Shown here: one piece after another, positions 32,148 through 40,241 of the stretch
How the letters are laid out: each line of letters opens with the position of its first letter
Numbering within the stretch: the stretch's first letter is position 1
IMG/VR virus record: IMGVR_UViG_3300039186_000158
Span: 1 to 42,103 of that record
Source of the DNA: a virus
Length of the DNA stretch: 42,103 nt
Reading direction: 5' to 3' (one strand)
The notes under the pieces: generated by a model
Database searches by the model: none
Seen by the model: only the letters and a program-made list of their open reading frames with translations
What the model was told of the DNA's origin: nothing
Translations under genes and position numbers: made by a program

Positions 32148-34109
32148 TTAAAATAATTTAACTTGATTTGGTATTACAGTGTTTCTTTTACGTTTACCTC
32201 CTGTAAGCACTTTAACCAACATTCCTTCCGCTTTATCGATATAATAGTCAAAGTTTACATTATCTGTAGGGCTATCAGCCTCTAAATAATTACAAACTTG
32301 ACACACCCATTCACCAGCTTCTACTTGACTTCTATTAGGAGCTGTACTTTGAGAGTCATCTTTCTTAACTTTGAATATCTTCTCACCTTCTTTACTTACG
32401 TAATATCTAATGAGTTTATCATACTGAGTTTGTTTGTTAGTTTTGGGATTAACACCTTCATAATTAAAATCTTTACTTGTCTTTCTTCTAATACAGAAAT
32501 CATAAAGATTCTTGTGATTCCTAATAGTCTCACTTACAGGTATTCCATCAATGTAATACTTCTCCAAAGCAATAGGTACTATCCTAGCAGACTTATTCTT
32601 GTGTAATTCAAAGTCTGTTAGGAAATCACCTTTCTTCTTAACATACCCATCAGGCATGATAGCTATATAATCATTTACACTTGTGAATATAAGCTTGGTG
32701 TAATCAGTTCTTTCCAATATGTATTGGGTAACCTCACACCACGACTCATTAATCTCATGCATCTTAGGAATCAAGTCTTTTCTCACTTTAACTGTAACAC
32801 CGTCTGTGTTAGCAGAGATCACTTTGATATCGCTTAGTTCATATTGTTCAATAAGCATCATTAAGCTAAGTTCTCCAGTAATTGTGGTGAACATAGTTAA
32901 CTGCCTATCGTATATCCATGAAAGCATATCAGATGACTTACCATACACAGAATTAACTGCAAGTTTAAGTGCTCCTACGATTCCTTTGATTTTTCTATCT
33001 GTCTTAGCTAAAGGTTTAAGTTCTAACCTACGCTCAAACATCCTTTTATAGCCACTTAAGAAGGCTTTTCCTAAATGTGCAGGAAACTTACCATTGTTGA
33101 TTATAATAGCAGGATAATAACTTGCTACATCCCAGTCGATAATTTCATACTCATCATCAGCTTCAAAGATCTTTGGCTTCTGTTCTGTGTGAAGACCACC
33201 TTTACCAAAACCATATACATTATCATAAAAATGTAAGTGTTCTTTAAAGTCGTCTTGTAGACCAAGCGTTGTTCCTTTTAGCTGTTTAAGAAAGTCTTTT
33301 AGATGTTTAGTCTCAAACTTTACATAATGTGCTACACACTTCTTAAGCTCAATAGTTTTTCTAAAATATCCTTTCTTAGGAAGATCTTTAATAGTAATTC
33401 CTTTTTCTTCACAGTAATATTTCTTAATCATCTCATCACCTATCTTACTATCAGAATAGTTCAGACATGGTATACCAAACTCTTTTTCAATATCATTCCT
33501 GAGTTGAATCTGGTTGTTACCTTTGTATAATGGAAGATCTGTATTACCTAGTGTCACCTTGTAGAATTCATAAGTTGCATCTACATCATTGAAGCAGTAC
33601 AATAAGGATTGGTACACTTCATCTCTTGTTAAATCAGTTTTAGCATAATGGATAGGCATTTCTTCAATGTTCTCCATATCCATCTCAAACTCTAATCTTT
33701 TCAGGCTAACACGCCTGTTCTTATTATCGTAATGATGTATTCTAAATAAGTCTAATTGTTTTAATGATAACTCATAATCTCTGTATTCAGGAAATACATC
33801 AAAGTTAGCATCATGAATTATATCTTGTGCTTTCTGTGCTATTTTTGCACATATTTCTAATCCAGATAGTTCATGCCATTGCTCATAATTTCTAAGCACC
33901 CATTCAACTACTTGAGCATCAAAACGTAGATTGTTATAACCTACCCAATAAACATTTTTGTTTTCTTCAGTGTATTTTACAAATGAATCAAGTTGATTCT
34001 TCCACCTACTCACTGTAAAACTTTTAGGAGTTTGTTCAGGTTTCATACACACCACTATGAAACATTCCTGCATAGTTTCTATGTCATAGATAATATTATT
34101 GTCCCTCAT
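32148..34109 (-). CDS. Family B DNA polymerase
   Basis: 653 residues. Proofreading exonuclease: Exo I YDIE at 8-11, Exo II GYNNLRFD at 57-64, Exo III YCFNDVDATY at 171-180. Polymerase: motif A DWDVASYYP at 325-333, motif B KLAVNSVYG at 382-390, motif C SANTDG at 432-437. Motif C normally reads .DTD(S), so the first Asp is Asn here while the essential second Asp is kept. A CQVCNYLEAD near the C-terminus may bind metal. This is the replicative polymerase of the phage. A promoter-like box lies upstream. Confidence 0.9.
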   Translation of the reverse strand: MRDNNIIYDIETMQECFIVVCMKPEQTPKSFTVSRWKNQLDSFVKYTEENKNVYWVGYNNLRFDAQVVEWVLRNYEQWHELSGLEICAKIAQKAQDIIHDANFDVFPEYRDYELSLKQLDLFRIHHYDNKNRRVSLKRLEFEMDMENIEEMPIHYAKTDLTRDEVYQSLLYCFNDVDATYEFYKVTLGNTDLPLYKGNNQIQLRNDIEKEFGIPCLNYSDSKIGDEMIKKYYCEEKGITIKDLPKKGYFRKTIELKKCVAHYVKFETKHLKDFLKQLKGTTLGLQDDFKEHLHFYDNVYGFGKGGLHTEQKPKIFEADDEYEIIDWDVASYYPAIIINNGKFPAHLGKAFLSGYKRMFERRLELKPLAKTDRKIKGIVGALKLAVNSVYGKSSDMLSWIYDRQLTMFTTITGELSLMMLIEQYELSDIKVISANTDGVTVKVRKDLIPKMHEINESWCEVTQYILERTDYTKLIFTSVNDYIAIMPDGYVKKKGDFLTDFELHKNKSARIVPIALEKYYIDGIPVSETIRNHKNLYDFCIRRKTSKDFNYEGVNPKTNKQTQYDKLIRYYVSKEGEKIFKVKKDDSQSTAPNRSQVEAGEWVCQVCNYLEADSPTDNVNFDYYIDKAEGMLVKVLTGGKRKRNTVIPNQVKLF

Positions 34110-34182
34110 TTAGTTGTTCTGTTTAAATTAGAAAAGAAATGGCTAATAAGTTTTTACACCTACTAACCATTTTTTTGCTTTT

Positions 34183-34190
34183 CAAATATA
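34183..34190 (-). promoter_or_regulatory. Promoter-like -7 box TATATTTG upstream of the polymerase gene
   Basis: Minus strand AAGTATATTTGAAAAGC in the gap between the 34192 gene stop and the polymerase start, 74 bases from the ATG. It matches the TAnnTTTG -7 consensus and the boxes at 14488 and 27021. A -33 element is not evident. Confidence 0.4.
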
Positions 34191-34191
34191 C

Positions 34192-34578
34192 TTAATTAAA
34201 ATAATATCTTACATGGTCATCGTGTAATATTATTTTAGTTGGTTCCTTTTTTAACTTATTATATACTTTAAGAGCATCACCAGACAACTCTATACCATCT
34301 GTCTTCTTAACAAGATTAATAGTTGATGCTTTCTTTACAAAGTTACCTGTAGCAACTTTATCTCTGTTAGCTCTTTCTAGTTTCTTTCTAGCTTTGAAAG
34401 CCTTTAAATCTCCTGCAACCTTGTGAATCTTTTGGTATACAGCATTCGGTTCAACACCCCATTCTCTAGAAAGTGTTTCAGCTAACGCTTTTCTACTTGT
34501 TCCTAATCTTAAACCTTGTTTCATTTGGTTTACTCTTCTGTTTGTGTACTTTACGTACGTTTTTGCTTGGTTTTGCAT
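34192..34578 (-). CDS. Putative HTH DNA-binding protein
   Basis: 128 residues, basic. LRLGTSRKALAETLSREWGV followed by EPNAVYQKIHKVAGDL reads as a helix-turn-helix, and the second half (KKASTINLVKK, VYNKLKKEPTKI) is again basic. Only a short gap with a promoter-like box separates it from the polymerase gene. Regulation of the replication operon or origin binding is plausible. Confidence 0.5.
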   Translation of the reverse strand: MQNQAKTYVKYTNRRVNQMKQGLRLGTSRKALAETLSREWGVEPNAVYQKIHKVAGDLKAFKARKKLERANRDKVATGNFVKKASTINLVKKTDGIELSGDALKVYNKLKKEPTKIILHDDHVRYYFN

Positions 34579-34605
34579 TTTAATTGTATTTATTAATTAA
34601 TAAAA

Positions 34606-34628
34606 AATAGAACGGTTATCATTCTATT
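34606..34628 (-). terminator. Hairpin terminator after the 159-aa gene
   Basis: A 7-bp stem AATAGAA/TTCTATT with a 9-base loop, overlapping the stop codon of the upstream gene, followed by six T on the minus strand. It separates the sulfotransferase group from the HTH/polymerase operon. Confidence 0.65.
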
Positions 34629-35106
34629 ATTCTTCCTCATCATTGATGTAGTCTTCTTCTTCTTCTTCTTCATCAATGAATTTTATTATTACTTTGTTAT
34701 TATTCTCTTCATCGTAGATAGGTTCAATTAATCTATCATCAAGAGTGTCTTCGTCTATTAATACTTCTAACCATCCATCAAACTCTCTAAGTATGAAGTT
34801 CATTTCTGTAACTCCAAACTCTACAAAGCCTTCAGTATCATCATCATGAAATATTACAAACGTACCTATCTCACCAGGTGTCACTATGAGATCATCATTC
34901 ATGATAAAAGGTCTTACAGGATAACCATTTTCTTCAATGAGTATCTCATCAGTTAATTGATCATGAAAATAATCCTCTGTTATCTTCCACACTTGAACAT
35001 GTTCTTTATCAGGATGTCCAGGGTTAATATGTGTCATAAATAACATTCCTGGCTCTATCTTTTCAGGACTGTAATGTCTAAATTGTAACTCTGCTTCTAT
35101 AAACAT
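34627..35106 (-). CDS. Acidic protein of unknown function
   Basis: 159 residues, very acidic, ending in a long Glu/Asp tail (DEEEEEEDYINDEEE). The body contains YSPEKIEPGMLFMTHINPGH and LIVTPGEIGTFVIFHDDDT, beta-rich. Acidic proteins of this kind can mimic DNA or bind basic partners; no family recognised. It is 2 bases from the sulfotransferase gene upstream. Confidence 0.6.
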   Translation of the reverse strand: MFIEAELQFRHYSPEKIEPGMLFMTHINPGHPDKEHVQVWKITEDYFHDQLTDEILIEENGYPVRPFIMNDDLIVTPGEIGTFVIFHDDDTEGFVEFGVTEMNFILREFDGWLEVLIDEDTLDDRLIEPIYDEENNNKVIIKFIDEEEEEEDYINDEEE

Positions 35107-35108
35107 AT

Positions 35109-35744
35109 TTATTCTCCGAATTTATAATTATATAACTTAATATCTCTTGCCCATAGCTTTTCAACAGCTTCAATCATCTCATTACTAGTATAATATTTAG
35201 TGTAATGTTCATGATTTGATTTATTTACATGTTTAACTGGCACATTAGGTATACCTATTCTGTCAAATATAATAGGCATTTCTTCAGCTAAGTTTTCTAA
35301 CTTACCTACATAGTCTACTAGTGGAACTCCTTTATTATCTGTAAGCCAATCTATTTGATTATGATACCAACCATGTTTTATGATCATATCTTTTAATGCA
35401 TGACTTTCAGCTTTCCAATTATACACAGGTGTAAATTTATCAGTTTCTAATAAATATTGTTCAAAACTATATTTAGTAAAAAATAAATCTTTTTCCTTAC
35501 GATGATTATTTAATAACCTTTGTCTTTTATAAAAGTAATATGATACAGCTCTTTCCCATGGATTTCTAACAAAGCTAAATTTAAAATAATCTTTTGTCTT
35601 TTCAGATATTTGATCAGCTAAGTGCCAATGTCCCACATGACTTAAATCTTCTTCATCAGAAGATTCTAATAACATTTTAAGTATAGATGTTCCACCAGTC
35701 TTTACAATTTTTGTATATATAAACTTATGTTTATGGTTTATCAT
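35109..35744 (-). CDS. Sulfotransferase (Sulfotransfer_2 type), tandem copy 1
   Basis: 211 residues. HKFIYTKIVKTGGTSILKML at 5-24 is the PAPS 5'-phosphosulfate loop (K.GGTS), and FKFSFVRNPWERAVSYYFY at about 54-72 is the 3'-phosphate loop (RNP..R..S.Y). This subfamily sulfates carbohydrates (chondroitin/HNK-type). It is clearly paralogous to the next gene; both have HxH or GH(W/F)HL and VKHVNKSNHE / LHVNKSNHQE near the C-terminus. Start ATG overlaps the next gene's end by 1 base. Confidence 0.85.
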   Translation of the reverse strand: MINHKHKFIYTKIVKTGGTSILKMLLESSDEEDLSHVGHWHLADQISEKTKDYFKFSFVRNPWERAVSYYFYKRQRLLNNHRKEKDLFFTKYSFEQYLLETDKFTPVYNWKAESHALKDMIIKHGWYHNQIDWLTDNKGVPLVDYVGKLENLAEEMPIIFDRIGIPNVPVKHVNKSNHEHYTKYYTSNEMIEAVEKLWARDIKLYNYKFGE

Positions 35745-36373
35745 TATTCTTCAAACTTATAGTTAAACTTTTTTATATCTCTTTCGTATAATTTTGCAAC
35801 TTCATCTATCATTTTGTTGTTAGTGTAGTACTTAATGTACTCTTGATGATTAGATTTATTTACATGTAACATTTCTGGCGTAGGTATTTTTAGAATTGAA
35901 CAAACATGCTCTAAGTCATCTTTTAGGTTTTCTACTTTACCAACATAATCTGCAAGGAAATTACCATCTATATCTGTTAACCAATCTATTTGATTTTCAA
36001 AATGATTCATCTCTTTAAATATTCTAATTAAGTTAGGACTACGCTTTACCCAGTCATAAGGTTTATTAAATCTTTCATGTTCCATTACAAATTCTTCAAA
36101 TGTAGCTGTTCTAGCAGGGTTACTAAACTTACCAAGTTTTAAAGTTTTTTCTTTTACATAATGATATCTGGAAACAGTTCTATCCCAAGGGTTTCTTACA
36201 AATGAAAACTTAAAGTAATTTTTTGTTTCATTAGTAATATCATCAGTTAAATGAAAGTGACCTCTTTTATGATAGTCTTTTCTATCACTTACAGATTCTA
36301 ACATTTTTAGAATAGATGTACTAGCTGATTTACCAATTTTTGTATAGATGTATTTGTGTTTATGATTTACCAT
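35744..36373 (-). CDS. Sulfotransferase (Sulfotransfer_2 type), tandem copy 2
   Basis: 209 residues, paralogue of copy 1: HKYIYTKIGKSASTSILKML aligns with the donor loop but the GG before TS is SA, a change that could weaken PAPS binding; the 3' loop FKFSFVRNPWDRTVSRYHY is intact. Conserved WLTD(I/N), DYVGK.ENL and NKSNH..Y.KYY(T/I)N follow. Probably arose by duplication and divergence to another acceptor. Confidence 0.8.
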   Translation of the reverse strand: MVNHKHKYIYTKIGKSASTSILKMLESVSDRKDYHKRGHFHLTDDITNETKNYFKFSFVRNPWDRTVSRYHYVKEKTLKLGKFSNPARTATFEEFVMEHERFNKPYDWVKRSPNLIRIFKEMNHFENQIDWLTDIDGNFLADYVGKVENLKDDLEHVCSILKIPTPEMLHVNKSNHQEYIKYYTNNKMIDEVAKLYERDIKKFNYKFEE

Positions 36374-36969
36374 AGGTGGTCGTAGTTGTTAAAGTCATTA
36401 AAGTAGAGTGTTTTAACTATGTCTGATAGTTCTTCATTGTAATACTCAGTGTAGCTCTTGTGAATAGATGAGTTTAGATGTGGTAAATCTTGCCTCTCAA
36501 TGCCTATCTTATCACAAATGATATTCATATCATCTTGCATAGTGTTAAAGCTTCCTATGTAATCTAAACCAGTTGTACCAAATTCTACTTGTGGTTTAAA
36601 GTGTCTAGGTCTAATATCTTTGTTATCTAATATTATAGGAAGTTTCTTTTTAACAAAAGACTCAAAAGTGTCATCTTCTAATTTCCATTTTTTTCTAAAA
36701 CTAATATCGAATGGGAACTCAGAATCTTCCTTTATATAGAAAAATGCACTAACTAATCTATCATAAGGATTTCTTACTATAGTAAACTTAAAATAATCGT
36801 TTAGATTAGAATGTTTATCAGTTTTTTTATCATATATGTATTCTGATAAATAAGGATGACCAAAGTGACGTTCATTGTTATCAAACGTATCATTAAAAAA
36901 CTTATTTATAGATGTACCTCCTGTCTTTGGTAAATGTAAAAACAAAAACTTATGTTCGTGATTTATCAT
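36367..36969 (-). CDS. Sulfotransferase (Sulfotransfer_2 type), tandem copy 3
   Basis: 200 residues. HKFLFLHLPKTGGTSINKFF is a complete donor loop and FKFTIVRNPYDRLVSAFFY the 3' loop. It shares with copies 1-2 the opening M(I/V)NH.HK and the closing HLNSSIHKSYTEYYNEE, so all three derive from one ancestor, this one being the most diverged. A 60-base A/T gap lies before its ATG and may hold a promoter. Confidence 0.85.
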   Translation of the reverse strand: MINHEHKFLFLHLPKTGGTSINKFFNDTFDNNERHFGHPYLSEYIYDKKTDKHSNLNDYFKFTIVRNPYDRLVSAFFYIKEDSEFPFDISFRKKWKLEDDTFESFVKKKLPIILDNKDIRPRHFKPQVEFGTTGLDYIGSFNTMQDDMNIICDKIGIERQDLPHLNSSIHKSYTEYYNEELSDIVKTLYFNDFNNYDHLW

Positions 36970-37029
36970 TGTATATGTAATTTACAGTTATTTCAATTAA
37001 TAAACTATTGGTTTGTATATAGTGAGCTA

Positions 37030-37830
37030 TCATATGTATTTTATATTAAAGTTTTTAATTTGTAGTTCTGTAAGTTTTAGTGGTAATTTTAAATTAGATC
37101 TTCCCGAATGTTGTTCATTGTGTGAACAATTATAAACAGCTGCAGGAAATGGTATATCTAATCCTAGTAGTCCACGATCTTCTACAAAATGTTCATACAC
37201 AAACTTATGAGAACCTAATATCATTTTCAAATAATAATCATCAACACTTTCTAAAACTTCTTCTTGAGTATCATTTTGTATGATTCCAAAGTTGATAGGA
37301 TCTGCTATTGTATTAATCTTTACAATGTTACAAGTTCCACAGATACTATTAAATCTATCTCTAAACTTATATGTATTATTTACACCTAACTTAATACCGT
37401 CAAACACTCTAATTATGTCAGCATGTAAATTGTTGTTAGCAAACAGTGCTACATCTTTGTGAATGAAATCATCTCCATCAACAAACATTACAAAATGATC
37501 ATCGTTAGTTATTCTTCTAGCCTCTCTAAGAGCTATTACATGCTTAGTTCCTCTATCTAGTCTTATGTTCTTCATTTGTGAAGACTCAGCTCTAATTTTT
37601 AAATTACTATGCATTTGCCAGTCATCATTTATTGTTGGCGCATCCCAATCTAGTTCTATAAACTTAACACCTGGATAGTCTCTTAAAGTTTTATTACTAA
37701 CAACAATAATGTTGTAATTACTATCAGTTTGGTTATTTATAGAGTCTAATGTATTTTCTAGTAACTTCCAAGTGTTTTCATAAGAATGAGAATTAGTGTA
37801 ATGTTTTATAGAAATAATAAATGTTACCAT
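37030..37830 (-). CDS. Glycosyltransferase family 2
   Basis: 266 residues. FIISIKHYTNSHSYENTWKL then YNIIVVSNKTLRD at the N-terminus, and HFVMFVDGDDFIHKD at about 113-127 with the D.DD metal motif. It would extend a glycan using a nucleotide sugar. It sits between the sulfotransferase trio and the MazG-like gene and close to the GT-sulfotransferase fusion, suggesting a common product. Confidence 0.75.
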   Translation of the reverse strand: MVTFIISIKHYTNSHSYENTWKLLENTLDSINNQTDSNYNIIVVSNKTLRDYPGVKFIELDWDAPTINDDWQMHSNLKIRAESSQMKNIRLDRGTKHVIALREARRITNDDHFVMFVDGDDFIHKDVALFANNNLHADIIRVFDGIKLGVNNTYKFRDRFNSICGTCNIVKINTIADPINFGIIQNDTQEEVLESVDDYYLKMILGSHKFVYEHFVEDRGLLGLDIPFPAAVYNCSHNEQHSGRSNLKLPLKLTELQIKNFNIKYI

Positions 37831-38132
37831 TACTCATCTTTTACAAATTGTCCATCAATCATTTTACCTGTACGCTTATTGATTACATTATAAGCTGACT
37901 CAAGACATTGCTCAAGGCTTATATCTTGCATGTGAGCCTGAATAATTAATGTTACCATTATATCACCCATTGCATCTATTATCTCTGGTCTATCGTTCTT
38001 ATTTATAGCTGTACAGAGTTCTGTTGTCTCTTCTAGTGTCTTTAATGCTTGTGCCATTGGTGTAGCTTTATCAAATATTTCCTTTTCTTCAGCCCATTGT
38101 TCTACCGCACATTCTAATTCAAAATAATCCAT
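37830..38132 (-). CDS. MazG-like nucleotide pyrophosphohydrolase
   Basis: 100 residues. KTLEETTELCTAINK (E..EL) and EIIDAMGDIMVTLI (E..D..GD) are the two metal-binding helices of the MazG/iMazG all-alpha NTP pyrophosphatase fold. Such enzymes hydrolyse (d)NTPs or ppGpp-like nucleotides to steer host metabolism. It overlaps the fusion gene region tightly (1 base gap) and the GT gene by 1 base. Confidence 0.75.
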   Translation of the reverse strand: MDYFELECAVEQWAEEKEIFDKATPMAQALKTLEETTELCTAINKNDRPEIIDAMGDIMVTLIIQAHMQDISLEQCLESAYNVINKRTGKMIDGQFVKDE

Positions 38133-39614
38133 CTATTTTTTTGTTTTAAGTTTTATTAATTTTTTTTTTTTATAATTATAATAATTAAAGTCTAAATCAT
38201 AGACCTCATTTATCAGCTTAATGTTTTCATCAGATATATCATCAACAGTAAAGTTTAGATTACTTTCTTTCTTAATGTATGTTATGTCTATTCCATACTT
38301 TTTCATTAACTCATTGAATATATGTATTTCCTCATAACGAATTATATAGTCTACTACTTTCTCTCCCCTCAAGTTATGAGTGTATAAGCTCTGAGGTAGA
38401 AAGTGATGAAAGTTTTTATTATTTGCTTTAGGTACTTGTTTTTTAATATATGCATTTAAATCATTAACGTTCTCTATTTTCTTTGCAAACTTACCTCCCC
38501 ATTCACACATACATTCTGATATTACTCTAGTATATGGGTTTCTAATAACTGTAAAAACCTTAGTGCCTTTTTTATAAGGAAATTTATAAAACTCTTGTAA
38601 GGGTATATGCCAGAATGATGTGTTTTTTAACTGTCTATACTCTTCGTTATACTTTAAACTTTCTAATTTTTTATCGTTTCTACCCCAAAGTATACCTTTT
38701 TTTGAAGCCAAGTTTTCAATATATGTACCAGATGTTTTAGTTATGTGTAAGAATTTTAAGTTATTCATTGTCTTATGCATTAACGTTTTATCAATTATTT
38801 CTGAATGGTCTGAATCTTGTAAATCTTTTAAAGAATATCCATCTTCTATGTACCATTTATTATTTTTTAATTTATTTATAGAGTTTTCTATACTTATAAT
38901 TCTATAATGATAACATAATAACACACCACTTTTTATATCTTCTTCTCTTAGACTCTTATGAAGATTAAAATTATTAGGTGAACCATCAATACTATTTACA
39001 ATCGAAAGTTTACTATTGTTATAAGGTTCTATAGGACGATGATCAATAATAGATTTAAACTTTTTTGTTTTAAATATAGATTTACATTCTATTTTATTAT
39101 ACCTGCACCTAAATTTATTAATATCATTAGGGTGTTTTAAATCATGATTCCACCTGTGTATATTTTCTGACAGCACACTATTAGGGTTATTTAATCTATC
39201 ATTAGAAGACATCATAACCCAAGGAACTTTAACGCAATCATTATCTTTAAATGTTGTATTTAATTCTTCTAATATAGTTTTATTTATATTTCTTTTAGTC
39301 GTAATAAATTCATCAACGTCACAATAAATCATCCATTTAAACTTAGATTTAACTTTTTTATATAACTGGTCAGCATAGTTATTATCAATTATATTTTTGC
39401 TGTATATAATAACAACTCTAGAATCATTAATTTCATCATATATTGACTTGTCATTACTATCATCATCAATTATAAATATTTCATTAACTCCTTGTGATAA
39501 ATAATAATCTACAAATTCTTTTATAAAAAACTCATCTTTACATTTTGTTATTAAACCTAACATTTTCCTAGTTTCTTTTGGCGTTTGCATAAAATGCCAT
39601 TCTTTCTTTATCAT
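38133..39614 (-). CDS. Fusion: GT-A glycosyltransferase plus sulfotransferase
   Basis: 493 residues with two enzymes. The N-terminal ~280 residues are a GT92/GT2_4-like transferase: LGLITKCKDEFFIKEFVDYY, INEIFIIDDDS-type loop and MIYCDVDEFI at 95-104 (D.DEF). The C-terminal ~210 residues are a sulfotransferase: FLHITKTSGTYIENL at 288-302 (PAPS loop) and VFTVIRNPYTRVISECM at 353-369 (3' loop), then HFLPQSLYT. One continuous frame joins them. The fusion directly ties sugar transfer to sulfation, most simply adding a sugar and then a sulfate to the same glycan. Confidence 0.8.
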   Translation of the reverse strand: MIKKEWHFMQTPKETRKMLGLITKCKDEFFIKEFVDYYLSQGVNEIFIIDDDSNDKSIYDEINDSRVVIIYSKNIIDNNYADQLYKKVKSKFKWMIYCDVDEFITTKRNINKTILEELNTTFKDNDCVKVPWVMMSSNDRLNNPNSVLSENIHRWNHDLKHPNDINKFRCRYNKIECKSIFKTKKFKSIIDHRPIEPYNNSKLSIVNSIDGSPNNFNLHKSLREEDIKSGVLLCYHYRIISIENSINKLKNNKWYIEDGYSLKDLQDSDHSEIIDKTLMHKTMNNLKFLHITKTSGTYIENLASKKGILWGRNDKKLESLKYNEEYRQLKNTSFWHIPLQEFYKFPYKKGTKVFTVIRNPYTRVISECMCEWGGKFAKKIENVNDLNAYIKKQVPKANNKNFHHFLPQSLYTHNLRGEKVVDYIIRYEEIHIFNELMKKYGIDITYIKKESNLNFTVDDISDENIKLINEVYDLDFNYYNYKKKKLIKLKTKK

Positions 39615-39627
39615 GTGTTTTTTGATT

Positions 39628-39795
39628 TTACCATGGTAACAAAATTAAGAAACATAATCCAGTTATCACTATAGCCCAGAATATTTTCCAATATGGTGAC
39701 TGAACCCAATCTTCTTCCCACACTATACAATGGCATAGAAAACTAAGTCCTAACAGGAATAAGGTTTGCAACAACATAAGCTTTGTATCTATCAT
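39628..39795 (-). CDS. Small membrane protein (55 aa), two TM segments
   Basis: 55 residues from the ATG at 39795. Two hydrophobic segments (LMLLQTLFLLGLSFLCHCIV and IFWAIVITGLCFLILLPW) separated by WEEDWVQSPYW. A longer frame with a GTG start exists but is less likely. Holin- or spanin-like in size; function unknown. Confidence 0.5.
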   Translation of the reverse strand: MIDTKLMLLQTLFLLGLSFLCHCIVWEEDWVQSPYWKIFWAIVITGLCFLILLPW

Positions 39796-39799
39796 ATCT

Positions 39800-39979
39800 T
39801 TAATTTTTAAGTGCCCATGATGCATCTGCACCTAGACTAGTTAATGTTTTCTTTGCTCTATTCCACCATGAGTTTTGCAACTCTAGGTCTTTATACTCTT
39901 CTTCAGTGTATACGTTTATTGTTTTTCCTTCATGTATACAATGTAATCCGTTTCCTAATACTATATGTAATTTACTCAT
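39800..39979 (-). CDS. Small unknown protein (59 aa)
   Basis: 59 residues starting MSKLHIVLGNGLHCIHEGKT, then YTEEEYKDLELQNSWWNRAK and LTSLGADASWALKN. Overlaps the neighbour upstream as ATGA and ends 4 bases before the membrane-protein ATG. No family recognised. Confidence 0.55.
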   Translation of the reverse strand: MSKLHIVLGNGLHCIHEGKTINVYTEEEYKDLELQNSWWNRAKKTLTSLGADASWALKN

Positions 39980-40101
39980 ATTTGTTTTGGTTTTAAAAAA
40001 TAAGGTGTGAGGACTTTCTTTATTCCAAAAAATGGGTGGTTCTCCTCAAGAGTTTGCAACCTCTCTTTACATATCATACCAACAAGTTTTTCCTTATTCA
40101 T
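39976..40101 (-). CDS. Very small protein (41 aa)
   Basis: 41 residues starting MNKEKLVGMICKERLQTLEE, then HPFFGIKKVLTPYFLKP. Stop overlaps the next ATG (ATGA). No family recognised; support comes from coupling only. Confidence 0.45.
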   Translation of the reverse strand: MNKEKLVGMICKERLQTLEENHPFFGIKKVLTPYFLKPKQI

Positions 40102-40135
40102 CTTTGTTTTGGTTTAGTTCTATATTGTAATACAA

Positions 40136-40229
40136 TAGATGGGTGGGGTTTGAACCCACAAGACCGACTTATTTTCTTATGCAGCTATCCGTTAACGGAA
40201 CAGGCTTTAGCCAATTTGCCCACCACCTA
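40136..40229 (-). tRNA. tRNA-like gene, anticodon uncertain
   Basis: Read on the minus strand: 7-bp acceptor stem TAGGTGG/CCATCTA (one G-U), TG spacer, D arm GGC-AAATTGGCTAAA-GCC, and a perfect T arm GTGGG-TTCAAAC-CCCAC. Between D and T arms are 43 bases, long as in class II tRNAs, containing the palindrome TCCGTTAACGGA. No standard 7-base anticodon loop with U33 fits well: candidate loops are CGTTAAC (lacking U33) or GTTAACG (anticodon UAA, weak stem). No encoded CCA. Either a divergent suppressor/Leu-type phage tRNA or a degenerate one. Confidence 0.55.
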
Positions 40230-40241
40230 AAGTATACAACT

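Noticed and set aside
40036-40230. Rightward frame of 64 codons
   Set aside because: It is antisense to the tRNA-like gene and a small coupled gene; the peptide reads through the T arm and acceptor and has no family.
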